DNA from: Cloacimonetes bacterium TCS60
Lineage (GTDB): Bacteria > Cloacimonadota > Cloacimonadia > JGIOTU-2
Length of the DNA: 5,405 nt
Assembly: GCA_001577135.1 (NCBI GenBank)
Contig: LSCK01000017.1
Location: 1-5,405 of the forward strand
Direction of reading: 5' to 3'
In this document: one piece after another, positions 1 to 5,405 of the stretch
How the letters are laid out: each line of letters begins with the position of its first letter
How positions within the stretch are numbered: position 1 is the first letter of the stretch
Translations under genes and position numbers: made by a program
The notes under the pieces: model-generated
What the model was told of the DNA's origin: nothing
The model's database searches: none
Seen by the model: only the letters and a program-made list of their open reading frames with translations

Positions 1-2
1 AC

Positions 3-65
3 TGCGGAAAAGCAATGAAAAATTACAATGAAAAACTGTCAATTATTTTAGGACTTGACAAATAA
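3..65 (+). CDS. Possible 3' end of a convergent plus-strand gene (partial)
   Basis: Frame 3 of the plus strand is open from the window edge to a TAA at 63-65. It would encode about 20 C-terminal residues (CGKAMKNYNEKLSIILGLDK). It is the only frame on either strand that stays open across the DNA to the left of the nucleotidyltransferase gene. Its stop falls 4 bases before that gene's stop codon, and an inverted repeat spans the junction, which would fit two convergent genes sharing a terminator. Twenty open codons can easily occur by chance and I recognise no family, so this is only a suggestion. Confidence 0.25.
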   Translation, partial: CGKAMKNYNEKLSIILGLDK

Positions 66-69
66 TTGA
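39..69. terminator. 10-bp inverted repeat after the nucleotidyltransferase gene, possible weak terminator
   Basis: TCAATTATTT at 39-48 is perfectly complementary to AAATAATTGA at 60-69, with an 11-base loop. The repeat begins directly after the minus-strand stop codon at 70-72. Read on the minus strand, it is followed five bases later by a run of five T, a weak intrinsic-terminator signature. The stem is almost entirely A-T, so it would be unstable. It could serve both strands if the plus-strand reading frame ending at 65 is real. Confidence 0.4.
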
Positions 70-804
70 TCAGGAAATTTGGTATTTGTCAACAAAGCGT
101 GAGAGTTTATCAACTTCGATCACATAGAGCTGGTAAAATTCTACAATTTTATTTGTTTTGGATCGGATTTTTTTCTGTTTGGAATAGTAAAAAGCTTGAA
201 CCAGACCGGGTAGATCAAAATCAAGATTCTGTTCGGTCGCTTTGATAATGCTAAAGGAGTTTTCCGGTATCTCGGAATTAGTAAATTTCAAAATAGCTTT
301 TAGAATGGGCAGGATGCTTTTTATAGATTTTTTAATTACAGAAAGAATATATTTTTTCTTCTGGATATTTTCTAAGAATGATAAACGTAAAAGCAGCAAT
401 TTGCCTTTTAGCTCTCTTTCAGCCTGTAACCGAAGGTCGCTCGGGTCAAAATTTATTTCGGAAAAAAAATCATCACCGAAAAGGGTTTTATGATTGGACT
501 TAATATCCAAAAATTCTATGGGAAACGTGTCCAAAGAAGTTTTTATGTAATCCCTGGATAAAAAAAGTGGAGAAGAAACTCCTTTTTTCCCCAGTTTTTT
601 AATCAAATCACGGGCAGGAATCAGTGATTTTAATTGTAAGTCGTCAATAATAATTGCGACATTAATGTCGGAAGTTGAAGCATCAAAATCATCAGTAATT
701 GCGCTGCCATAGATATAGAGAGAATCCAGTCGTTCGCCATACAATTCTTGATATTCTTTGCTTATCCTGTGGAAGAGATCCTGTTTATTTTTTATTTTCA
801 TCAT
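70..804 (-). CDS. Nucleotidyltransferase-fold protein (Pol beta superfamily), function unknown
   Basis: This 244-aa soluble protein has an N-terminal nucleotidyltransferase fold and a helical C-terminal half. The signature is a Gly-Ser pair (G33-S34) followed by S45-D46-I47-N48 and the hydrophobic strand VAIII. A later strand, PIEFLDIK (about 95-102), offers E97 or D100 as the third acidic residue. Residues about 123-244 are predicted helices and begin with the L-x-x-x-x-E-R-E-L-x-G-K-L-L-x-L-R pattern that I associate with this uncharacterised family. The usual second carboxylate of the D-x-D pair is Asn48, so catalysis may be weak, altered or lost. The gene overlaps the end of glyQ by about 20 bp, which suggests coupled translation. 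Two adjacent ATGs (804 and 801) are possible starts. The GGAG at 809-812 is better spaced for the second. No substrate can be assigned, and it should not be called an aminoglycoside-modifying enzyme or an MNT antitoxin without further evidence. Confidence 0.8.
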   Translation of the reverse strand: MMKIKNKQDLFHRISKEYQELYGERLDSLYIYGSAITDDFDASTSDINVAIIIDDLQLKSLIPARDLIKKLGKKGVSSPLFLSRDYIKTSLDTFPIEFLDIKSNHKTLFGDDFFSEINFDPSDLRLQAERELKGKLLLLRLSFLENIQKKKYILSVIKKSIKSILPILKAILKFTNSEIPENSFSIIKATEQNLDFDLPGLVQAFYYSKQKKIRSKTNKIVEFYQLYVIEVDKLSRFVDKYQIS

Positions 805-1666
805 CCTTCTCCGATTTGTTTAGTTTTATAAATTTAGAAGCACATAAACGTGCTAAAGAACGGATCCTCTTGATATAGAGAGCTCGTTCTGTAACTGAGA
901 TAACACCTCTGGCATCGAGTAAATTAAACACATGCGAAGCCTTGATTGTAAAATCATAAGCTGGTAAAACCAGATCAGATGCAATCAATTTTTTTGCTTC
1001 ATCCTCGAAATCAGCAAAGTTTTGGAAGAGCAATTCCGTATCAGCAGCATGGAAATTGAATTGTGAGAATTCCTTCTCGGATTGGAAATAAATATCACCA
1101 TAAGTGATATTTTGATTCCAGGATATTTTTTTGAAGTCCTTCACTTTTTGGATATACATTGCAATTCTTTCTAAGCCATAAGTGAGTTCCACTGGAATTG
1201 GATTAAGCTCATATCCTGCCATCTGCTGGAAGTATGTGAATTGAGAAATTTCCATTCCATCCAACCAAACTTCCCAGCCTAAACCTGCAGCTCCCAATGT
1301 GGGTGATTCCCAATCGTCCTCTACAAAGCGGATGTCGTGTTTTTTGACTTCGATACCTATGGCTTTTAGACTTTCCAAATAGAGTGATTGAATCTCATCG
1401 GGAGAGGGTTTGATTATTACCTGAAATTGATAGTATTTTTGCAGACGGTTAGGGTTTTTACCATAGCGACCATCTTTGGGACGACGGGAGGGTTGTACAT
1501 AAGCAATGTTTATATCTTTGTTAGTGAGTGAGCCAAAAAATGTTTCGGGATGGAAAGTACCAGCACCCATCTCAATATCATAGGGCTGATGAATTACACA
1601 TCCCCTTGCATCCCAAAAACTTTGTAGCCGGAATATAATTTCCTGAAAAGTGAGAGCCCTATTCAT
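785..1666 (-). CDS. glyQ: Glycyl-tRNA synthetase alpha subunit
   Basis: This is the alpha chain of the bacterial two-subunit glycyl-tRNA synthetase, which activates glycine with ATP and charges tRNA-Gly in the cytoplasm. The 293-aa length is normal (E. coli GlyQ has about 303). Family hallmarks run in order: GAGTFHP (about 34-40), [14 protein letters not shown] (56-69), [12 protein letters not shown] (71-82), IKPSPD (85-90), [10 protein letters not shown] (111-120), [21 protein letters not shown] (128-148), [14 protein letters not shown] (160-173) and [15 protein letters not shown] (247-261). The ATG at 1666 is preferred over the in-frame TTG three bases upstream. It overlaps the stop of the TPR gene by 8 bp (ATGAATAG), and a weak GGA lies 7 bases upstream. 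The alpha chain needs the beta chain GlyS for tRNA recognition, yet glyS is not the next gene. A nucleotidyltransferase-like gene follows instead. No T-box leader is visible upstream. Confidence 0.97.
   Translation of the reverse strand: MNRALTFQEIIFRLQSFWDARGCVIHQPYDIEMGAGTFHPETFFGSLTNKDINIAYVQPSRRPKDGRYGKNPNRLQKYYQFQVIIKPSPDEIQSLYLESLKAIGIEVKKHDIRFVEDDWESPTLGAAGLGWEVWLDGMEISQFTYFQQMAGYELNPIPVELTYGLERIAMYIQKVKDFKKISWNQNITYGDIYFQSEKEFSQFNFHAADTELLFQNFADFEDEAKKLIASDLVLPAYDFTIKASHVFNLLDARGVISVTERALYIKRIRSLARLCASKFIKLNKSEKDDENKK
809..812 (-). promoter_or_regulatory. Ribosome binding site for the nucleotidyltransferase gene
   Basis: GGAG on the minus strand lies inside the last codons of glyQ. 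It is 4 bases from the ATG at 804 and 7 bases from the ATG at 801. The second start therefore has the more usual spacing, which would shorten the protein by one residue. Confidence 0.55.
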
Positions 1667-3269
1667 CAAAAAATCCAGGTTTCGTCGCTTTTTTTAACTC
1701 TACTACTTTTTCGATTTTCTTCTTGATATTTTCTTTTGTGAAAAAATCAGTAGCTTTTTCAAGTCCAATTCTGTAATACTCTTCTGCATTAGTGAAATAT
1801 TTATATGCCTTTGTTTTGTTGTCAGATCTCAAGTTATCGAATTTATCATAAGTTTCTTGCGTGGCTTCCCGGGCTTTTTTGTCATAGGTTAAGAAATTTT
1901 CATAATGAATGTAACCTCTACTATTATCTATTTCTGCAAGCACAAGATAGGGACCAGAATTATTTGGAGCAATCTCAGCAGCCTTTTGAGCGTTATTAAT
2001 TGCCTGGCCATACTCTTCCAATTGTCTGTAAACATCTGCAATACGCATGTATCCGGTTGCAGATTGAGGTTTAAGTTCTATATAGTTGCGTAATTCAGTT
2101 ATGGCTTGATTAAAGTTCTTTTGCATGGCGTAAATCGCTGCCAGGTTGAGATAAGGTGTGGGTGAAGCCGGATCTTGTTCAATCAGTTGCTTGTTCTGAG
2201 CAATGCTCTCTTCTAATCTGTCTGTTTTCTGATAGGCAATAGCTAGCTTTTTAGCTAAATCCTTATTTCCCTCTCCAGCAGATATAACCTTTTTTAAATG
2301 CTCTATAGCTTTATTATAATTTTCTCTATTATAATGAATAGTACCGATTTCTTTGTTAGCAATACAATTTTCCGGTTCTAATATCAAAATGCTTTCATAG
2401 GATTTCAGCGCTTCATCTTCATTGCCCAAGTTCTTCCAGGTTTCAGCTAACTTCATGCGATATTCAATCTTCTCTGGAGAAAGGTCTATCAGGCTTTTAT
2501 AAGTATCGCATGCTTTTCTTAACTGGTGGTTGGTCTTATAGGTCCAGGCAAGTCCTTCCCAGGCTTCGATAAATGTGCTATCAATTGCAATAGCATCCAG
2601 ATAATACTTTACTGCTTGATCGTAATTTTCCTGCACTGCTGCGATGTAGCCCAAATAATTATAAACTTCTTTTTGTTCGGGATTTAGCTTCAGAACCTCC
2701 AGAAATGCGCTCTTTGCATCCTTGTAATTTTTTGAGTTAAACAGATTCAAAGCTATTTCCATCTTCATCTGCTCACCAGTTTTAAAAAAGCCCTGGGCGA
2801 TTGTGATTAGTTCTTTTACTTTGTTTCTTCTTTTGGCGCGTGCCTTTTTTAACTGCAATACATCAGATTTGATCTCTTCCGTTTTTGTGTTTGTCATAAA
2901 GTATCTTAGGTTAAAGGTTGAGCCATTGGCAGATATCATTCCCCAGATCGCTACATTAGCTTCTAGCTCTTTGGAATATTGGAGGGAGAGATCGGGTGAG
3001 ATAGCAGCTGCTGTTTGGTCACCAAGAATATCTTCTATTTCATCATCATCAATTAATTTTGTATCAGGAAAATCTTTGTCCAGTGCGTAAAGATCTTTTG
3101 TGACATAGCGACACATAGAGCGACTATCCTGATCTAAATATGAAAAGCCCCAGACAGCGATTGTTAAAGAAGGTTGAGCGGAATCCTCTGCGGATAAAAT
3201 TGTTGGAGTAGAACCCAAAACAATAATGATAGTGACTATTAGGGCAACTAAGATAAGTTTTTTCTTCAT
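1659..3269 (-). CDS. Exported protein with N-terminal CsgG/TolB-like domain and tandem TPRs
   Basis: This 536-aa protein has a clear signal peptide: lysines 2-4, a hydrophobic core at about 5-24, and a likely signal peptidase I site after LSA at about 27. There is no lipobox cysteine. Residues about 33-140 (TIAVWGF..., [35 protein letters not shown]) look like the alpha/beta domain of the CsgG/LpoB/TolB-N type found in periplasmic proteins. That call rests on pattern only. From about 169 to 438 come roughly eight TPRs of 34 residues, beginning near 169, 201, 235, 269, 303, 337, 371 and 405, with the usual small/aromatic/Ala/Pro positions (for example [20 protein letters not shown]). The C-terminus (about 450-536) is Lys-rich and helical. 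It probably acts as a periplasmic or surface scaffold that binds protein partners, which cannot be named. It is the first gene of the cluster with glyQ, but no functional link to glyQ is evident. The start is fixed by a strong AGGAGG four bases upstream. Confidence 0.88.
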   Translation of the reverse strand: MKKKLILVALIVTIIIVLGSTPTILSAEDSAQPSLTIAVWGFSYLDQDSRSMCRYVTKDLYALDKDFPDTKLIDDDEIEDILGDQTAAAISPDLSLQYSKELEANVAIWGMISANGSTFNLRYFMTNTKTEEIKSDVLQLKKARAKRRNKVKELITIAQGFFKTGEQMKMEIALNLFNSKNYKDAKSAFLEVLKLNPEQKEVYNYLGYIAAVQENYDQAVKYYLDAIAIDSTFIEAWEGLAWTYKTNHQLRKACDTYKSLIDLSPEKIEYRMKLAETWKNLGNEDEALKSYESILILEPENCIANKEIGTIHYNRENYNKAIEHLKKVISAGEGNKDLAKKLAIAYQKTDRLEESIAQNKQLIEQDPASPTPYLNLAAIYAMQKNFNQAITELRNYIELKPQSATGYMRIADVYRQLEEYGQAINNAQKAAEIAPNNSGPYLVLAEIDNSRGYIHYENFLTYDKKAREATQETYDKFDNLRSDNKTKAYKYFTNAEEYYRIGLEKATDFFTKENIKKKIEKVVELKKATKPGFFDE

Positions 3270-3273
3270 CTTT

Positions 3274-3279
3274 CCTCCT
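3274..3279 (-). promoter_or_regulatory. Strong Shine-Dalgarno for the TPR gene
   Basis: A perfect AGGAGG on the minus strand lies 4 bases (AAAG) before the ATG at 3267-3269. It is the strongest ribosome binding site in the window and settles the start. It also fits this gene being the first of its transcript. Confidence 0.85.
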
Positions 3280-3379
3280 AGGGAAATCTAATTATTTAAT
3301 TTGTAATTTTCGATGAATTTGATTAGTTCCAAAATTTTTATCAAGAAATTCTAATATTTTAATATACATTTTTATATTT

Positions 3380-3409
3380 ATTTTACTTTTCATAGGATAA
3401 TCCTGTCTA
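3380..3409 (-). promoter_or_regulatory. Putative sigma-70-type promoter for the TPR-glyQ cluster
   Basis: On the minus strand, TAGACA (3404-3409) matches five of six -35 consensus bases. TAAAAT (3380-3385) matches five of six -10 bases, and the spacing is 18 bp. Transcription would start near 3372, giving a leader of about 100 nt before the TPR gene. AT-rich DNA yields such matches by chance, so confidence is moderate. Confidence 0.45.
3394..3404. repeat. 11-bp palindrome between the putative -35 and -10
   Basis: AGGATAATCCT is a perfect palindrome around a central A and lies inside the spacer of the putative promoter, touching the -35. Its position would suit a small operator, but the site is short and no second copy was noticed in the window. 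Confidence 0.35.
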
Positions 3410-3410
3410 T

Positions 3411-3439
3411 ACTTTTAGATAAATTTAGCTTCTAAAAGT
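3411..3439. repeat. 9-bp perfect inverted repeat upstream of the putative promoter
   Basis: ACTTTTAGA (3411-3419) is the exact reverse complement of TCTAAAAGT (3431-3439), with an 11-base spacer containing the palindrome TAAATTTA. It lies directly upstream of the putative -35 at 3404-3409. It may be a binding site for a dimeric regulator. Alternatively it may be the stem of a terminator for the upstream cluster, although no T-run follows it on the minus strand. Confidence 0.5.
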
Positions 3440-3506
3440 TTAATTAAGCAGAAAAGTTTTGCTATCATCAAATTCGAAAATTTAGATTTTGGAGGTAGAT
3501 ATTGGC

Positions 3507-3893
3507 TTATTCTACAAAGATATTTATTGTACTTAAAGTTCCGTCATCCTCTCTGTAATCCATATAAAAGAGGTCATCGGTTATACCTGCAGCAGCCATT
3601 TCCAAAATTTCCTGCCAGTTGACACGTGAGAGATCAAAATTAGTGTTCCCTACATCAGCTTGTAAATCTTCTGGGTCTGGTAAAAATTTTAGACCAAGTT
3701 TTATTAATTCTAAGGGAATACCAACATTTAGTATAATATTATTTTTATCCTCATTGCTAATTTGAATTTTTAATTTTGAATTTTCGCTAGCTTTGTTCTG
3801 TTTGAGATCCAGGGCTGATAAGAGTTTTTCTGCTTCTTGCGGGGAAATTTTTCCCTGCTCCACCATTCCCAGGATTCTTTTCTTTTCCTCCAC
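3507..3893 (-). CDS. Small SHOCT-like / YvlB-N-type domain protein
   Basis: This is a 128-aa soluble protein with no signal peptide or membrane segment. Residues about 4-29 (KKRILGMVEQGKISPQEAEKLL and on) form the SHOCT-like helical module seen at the N-terminus of YvlB/LiaX-type proteins. After a polar linker, residues about 41-68 (LKIQI..., NVGIPLELIKLGLKF) and the tail (EILEMAAAGITDDLFYMDYREDDGTLSTINIFVE, about 95-128) resemble a recurrent family of small proteins. These have a strand, an amphipathic IPL-helix, an EIL helix and a final strand pair ending in I-x-V-E. I recognise the architecture, not a characterised function. The start is GTG at 3893. It shares one base with the TAG of the preceding gene (TAGTG), with GGAG 5 bases upstream at 3899-3902. 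An internal ATG at 3866 would destroy the module, so the GTG is preferred. The same module ends the two upstream proteins, which suggests joint function or mutual binding, possibly in envelope stress (inferred). Confidence 0.8.
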   Translation of the reverse strand: MEEKKRILGMVEQGKISPQEAEKLLSALDLKQNKASENSKLKIQISNEDKNNIILNVGIPLELIKLGLKFLPDPEDLQADVGNTNFDLSRVNWQEILEMAAAGITDDLFYMDYREDDGTLSTINIFVE

Positions 3894-5230
3894 TATTTCT
3901 CCAGAGCATTTAGGAGTTTTTCAGCTTCTGCGGCATTTATTTTACCTTTTTCCAACATTTCTAGAATTTTTAATCTGCTTTGTGTTTTGCCATTCTTTGA
4001 TTTTGAAGCTGTAGAATTTCCGGATTTAGTAAAATGTTTTGTGTCTTTAACGAACTGTTTAACTGCTCCCTTAACTTTGGCTGCAATATCCTTACCTGCT
4101 TTCTGAAGTTCTTCGTTATTTATTGCTTCTTTTATTTCATTGGTCAAATTAGAAGTAGCGTGTTCTACATTTTCCATGATTTTGGGGTCTTTAATTGATA
4201 ATTTTTTTAGTTTTTCTCTGGCTTTTTCCATCTTCTTCTTAACCTTTTTTTGAATTTCTTCAGAATTTATAGAGTTTATTATTGTATTAACTTCATCTCC
4301 CAGACCACCAAAATTGATGTTTTTATCAATTTTACTTTTGTTGATCAAAGATATAGAGCCGCGTTCGTTTTCTGCACTGATTTTTACCAGTCCCGATTTA
4401 CGCGTCATGTACAAAAGTTTACGATTATCTTCTTCTTTTAATTCATAATCCCCGGGCAATCCGATATAAAATTTTCCGAGCTTGTTTTTTGCCTGGATAT
4501 TATAGGGGGTATCGGCAGGTAGGACAAGATGAATTTTACCATTTTTATTTTTAAAGTTGAAATTGCCTTCCTGAAGATTATTGAATTCATAGTAAATACT
4601 TCCGTTGTTTCCTTCAATAGAGGCATTATCAAAAAAGGAATTAAGAATTCTGATTTTGCTGTTTACCGTTTTAGCTTGCAAATCCCCCTTACATTTTGTG
4701 CATTTTATTTTGCCATTTTTATTGTCCAGAGTGATCTCACCCTTAGTATCAAGCAGTTTAATACTACCGTTCATTGATTCAATGTTTGCCTGTTTGCATT
4801 GGCATTGTTTGAGAGATATTTTGCCGTTCCGGGTTTGACAAGAGAGGGGAGAGTTGATCTGTTTTAATGACAATTTACCATTTTGTGACATAGCTTTAAC
4901 TTCATTTTTAATGTCTTTAACTTTAAATCCTCCGTTGTTGGATTTAAGATCAAGCATACTGGTTTTAGGAACTTTAAGAGTAACAGAAGCCCTTTTAATA
5001 TTATAATCTCCCGTTTCATTTACCTTGATCTCTAAAAAATTATCATCTTCATTGAAATCTATTATGAAGATATCTTCGAATGAAAGTTCCCTATCCGATT
5101 CCAGGGAAACTTTTAACACAGCTTCGTCAAAATCACTCCCTTTAATATACATACCGATATTTTTACAGTTAACTGTTAATTGCAAATTCTCTTTTGCCTT
5201 AAATGTTTTAGTTTCGTTCATTTCATACAT
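3893..5230 (-). CDS. DUF4097-type beta-solenoid protein with C-terminal SHOCT-like module
   Basis: This 445-aa protein has no signal peptide and no membrane helix, so it is probably cytoplasmic or peripheral to the membrane. Residues about 90-298 form a repeat ladder with an Asn-Gly (or similar) turn followed by alternating strand residues. Turns occur near 99, 117, 135, 154, 172, 190, 209 and 230, with a period of about 18 residues. This is typical of DUF4097 (LiaG/YvlB-like) beta-strand repeat proteins. C143-x-C145 and C177-x2-C180 lie two rungs apart. Residues about 305-402 are helical and very rich in Lys and Glu, with stretches that could form amphipathic helices. A short S/N/G/K linker (403-417) leads to the module RLKILEMLEKGKINAAEAEK at about 419-438. 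The ATG at 5230 is chosen because AAGGAG lies 5 bases upstream. It overlaps the preceding stop by 8 bp. A second ATG three codons later is too far from that site. The role is unknown. Related proteins belong to cell-envelope stress modules, which makes that the best inference here. Confidence 0.85.
   Translation of the reverse strand: MYEMNETKTFKAKENLQLTVNCKNIGMYIKGSDFDEAVLKVSLESDRELSFEDIFIIDFNEDDNFLEIKVNETGDYNIKRASVTLKVPKTSMLDLKSNNGGFKVKDIKNEVKAMSQNGKLSLKQINSPLSCQTRNGKISLKQCQCKQANIESMNGSIKLLDTKGEITLDNKNGKIKCTKCKGDLQAKTVNSKIRILNSFFDNASIEGNNGSIYYEFNNLQEGNFNFKNKNGKIHLVLPADTPYNIQAKNKLGKFYIGLPGDYELKEEDNRKLLYMTRKSGLVKISAENERGSISLINKSKIDKNINFGGLGDEVNTIINSINSEEIQKKVKKKMEKAREKLKKLSIKDPKIMENVEHATSNLTNEIKEAINNEELQKAGKDIAAKVKGAVKQFVKDTKHFTKSGNSTASKSKNGKTQSRLKILEMLEKGKINAAEAEKLLNALEK
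3896..3979 (-). other. C-terminal SHOCT-like module of the DUF4097 protein
   Basis: These codons encode residues 418-445, with the pattern I-L-E-M-L-E-K-G-K-I-N-x-x-E-A-E-K-L-L. The stretch encoding E-A-E-K-L is nearly identical in DNA to the matching part of the next gene, but the flanking codons differ. This points to an old shared domain rather than a recent duplication. Confidence 0.75.
3899..3902 (-). promoter_or_regulatory. Ribosome binding site supporting a GTG start
   Basis: GGAG on the minus strand lies 5 bases before the GTG at 3891-3893, inside the last codons of the DUF4097-type gene. It supports the GTG rather than the internal ATG at 3864-3866. Confidence 0.6.
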
Positions 5231-5405
5231 CTCCGCTCCTTTCCGAAAATTTTTTTATCGCATCTTTAACGGAGATTTTACCTTTATCTAAATCAACGAG
5301 GATTGTTTCGGTTCCATCATCTGTAGATTTAATTTTATCGTTGGGGCATAAAAGTGATTTAATCTCCAGGATGCGATTTTTTACAGTGGGATATGAAATC
5401 CCCAT
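5223..5405 (-). CDS. DUF2089-type helix-turn-helix protein, C-terminal part only
   Basis: Only the last 60 codons are inside the window; the reading frame runs off the right edge. The Met at the edge is probably internal, since in this family the segment reads (L/M)GISYPTV(R/K)NR(L/I) within a helix-turn-helix. The visible part starts with that recognition-helix region (GISYPTVKNRILEIKSLL) and continues through a polar linker. It ends with ETILVDLDKGKISVKDAIKKF, a SHOCT-like module like those in the next two genes. DUF2089 proteins usually have an N-terminal zinc-ribbon-like half, which would lie beyond the window. The TGA overlaps the next gene's ATG by 8 bp (ATGTATGA), so the two are probably co-translated. 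A DNA-binding or regulatory role for its own operon is a reasonable inference from the helix-turn-helix and its position. No target site can be assigned. Confidence 0.75.
   Translation of the reverse strand: MGISYPTVKNRILEIKSLLCPNDKIKSTDDGTETILVDLDKGKISVKDAIKKFSERSGDV
5236..5241 (-). promoter_or_regulatory. Ribosome binding site of the DUF4097-type gene
   Basis: AAGGAG on the minus strand lies 5 bases before the ATG at 5228-5230, within the end of the DUF2089-type gene. It decides for the first of two nearby ATGs. Confidence 0.7.

Larger units (their letters stand above)
3270..3506. other. AT-rich intergenic region between the two minus-strand clusters
   Basis: This 237-bp stretch is very AT-rich and has no convincing gene. 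It contains a promoter-like pair (3380-3409), an 11-bp palindrome (3394-3404), a 9-bp perfect inverted repeat (3411-3439) and an imperfect hairpin, AGCA/TGCT, at 3447-3463. No hairpin is followed by a good T-run on the minus strand. Termination of the upstream cluster is therefore unproven, and read-through into the TPR-glyQ cluster remains possible. I see no T-box or other riboswitch motif here. Confidence 0.7.

Noticed and set aside
13..35. Direct repeat CAATGAAAAA at 13-22 and 26-35
   Set aside because: Two copies of a low-complexity 10-mer in AT-rich DNA are not enough to suggest a repeat array or attachment site.
70..804. MNT/HEPN toxin-antitoxin pair or aminoglycoside nucleotidyltransferase
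   Set aside because: There is no separate HEPN partner gene next to it, the protein is longer than typical MNT antitoxins, and the motif lacks the second Asp. The fold alone does not support resistance or a toxin-antitoxin role.
3292..3393. Minus-strand 33-codon reading frame (ATG at 3393, TAA at 3292), Lys/Ile-rich
   Set aside because: It lies in very AT-rich DNA and has only a poor AGGA upstream. Its ATG would be upstream of the start site implied by the best promoter, and its composition looks like random AT-rich translation.
3490..3504. Plus-strand GGAGG followed by a possible TTG start
   Set aside because: The frame closes within a few codons and overlaps the end of a well-supported minus-strand gene.
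3270..3506. T-box or glycine riboswitch controlling glyQ
   Set aside because: No T-box core sequence, specifier-type structure or G/C-rich conserved riboswitch elements are visible, and the region is directly upstream of the TPR gene rather than glyQ.
4438..4632. Minus-strand 64-codon frame and several plus-strand frames inside the DUF4097-type gene
   Set aside because: They are out-of-frame shadows of a clearly coding 445-codon gene and show no protein-like pattern or ribosome site.
1..5405. CRISPR array, insertion sequence, tRNA or rRNA gene, prophage or defence island
   Set aside because: No regularly spaced repeats, transposase-like sequence, terminal inverted repeats with duplications, or cloverleaf and rRNA-like stretches were seen.

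Overview
This is a compact, AT-rich bacterial window in which every well-supported gene lies on the minus strand, so transcription runs from right to left. It contains five complete genes and the 3' part of a sixth. They form two tightly packed clusters separated by about 237 bp of very AT-rich DNA. The Shine-Dalgarno sites, the two-subunit-type glycyl-tRNA synthetase alpha chain and the signal-peptide TPR protein all indicate Bacteria. The lineage cannot be fixed from the sequence alone. My weak guess is an uncultured-type anaerobe such as Cloacimonadota or another FCB-related or clostridia-like group, judged only by protein style and base composition.

Upstream cluster (about 5405 to 3507, minus). 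It reads: the C-terminal part of a DUF2089-type helix-turn-helix protein, a 445-aa DUF4097-type beta-solenoid protein, and a 128-aa SHOCT-like/YvlB-N-type protein. The coding regions overlap by 8 bp and by 1 bp, so translation is probably coupled. The striking point is that all three neighbouring proteins carry the same short helical module, consensus I-L-x-x-L-x-x-G-K-I-(S/N)-x-x-(E/D)-A-x-K-(L/F). It sits at the C-terminus of the first two and at the N-terminus of the third. By analogy with the YvlB/LiaX/LiaG families, a cell-envelope stress role is plausible, with the DUF2089 protein as a candidate regulator. That is inference.

Intergenic region (3270 to 3506). It holds a 9-bp perfect inverted repeat, an 11-bp palindrome and a promoter-like -35/-10 pair pointing into the downstream cluster. 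A strong AGGAGG Shine-Dalgarno site follows. I see no convincing T-box or other riboswitch.

Downstream cluster (3269 to 70, minus). It reads: a 536-aa exported protein with an N-terminal CsgG/TolB-like domain and about eight TPRs, then glyQ (overlap 8 bp), then a 244-aa nucleotidyltransferase-fold protein (overlap about 20 bp). glyS is not next to glyQ, which is unusual. The nucleotidyltransferase-like protein has Asn in place of the second metal-binding carboxylate. The left 70 bases hold a 10-bp inverted repeat and possibly the last 20 codons of a convergent plus-strand gene.
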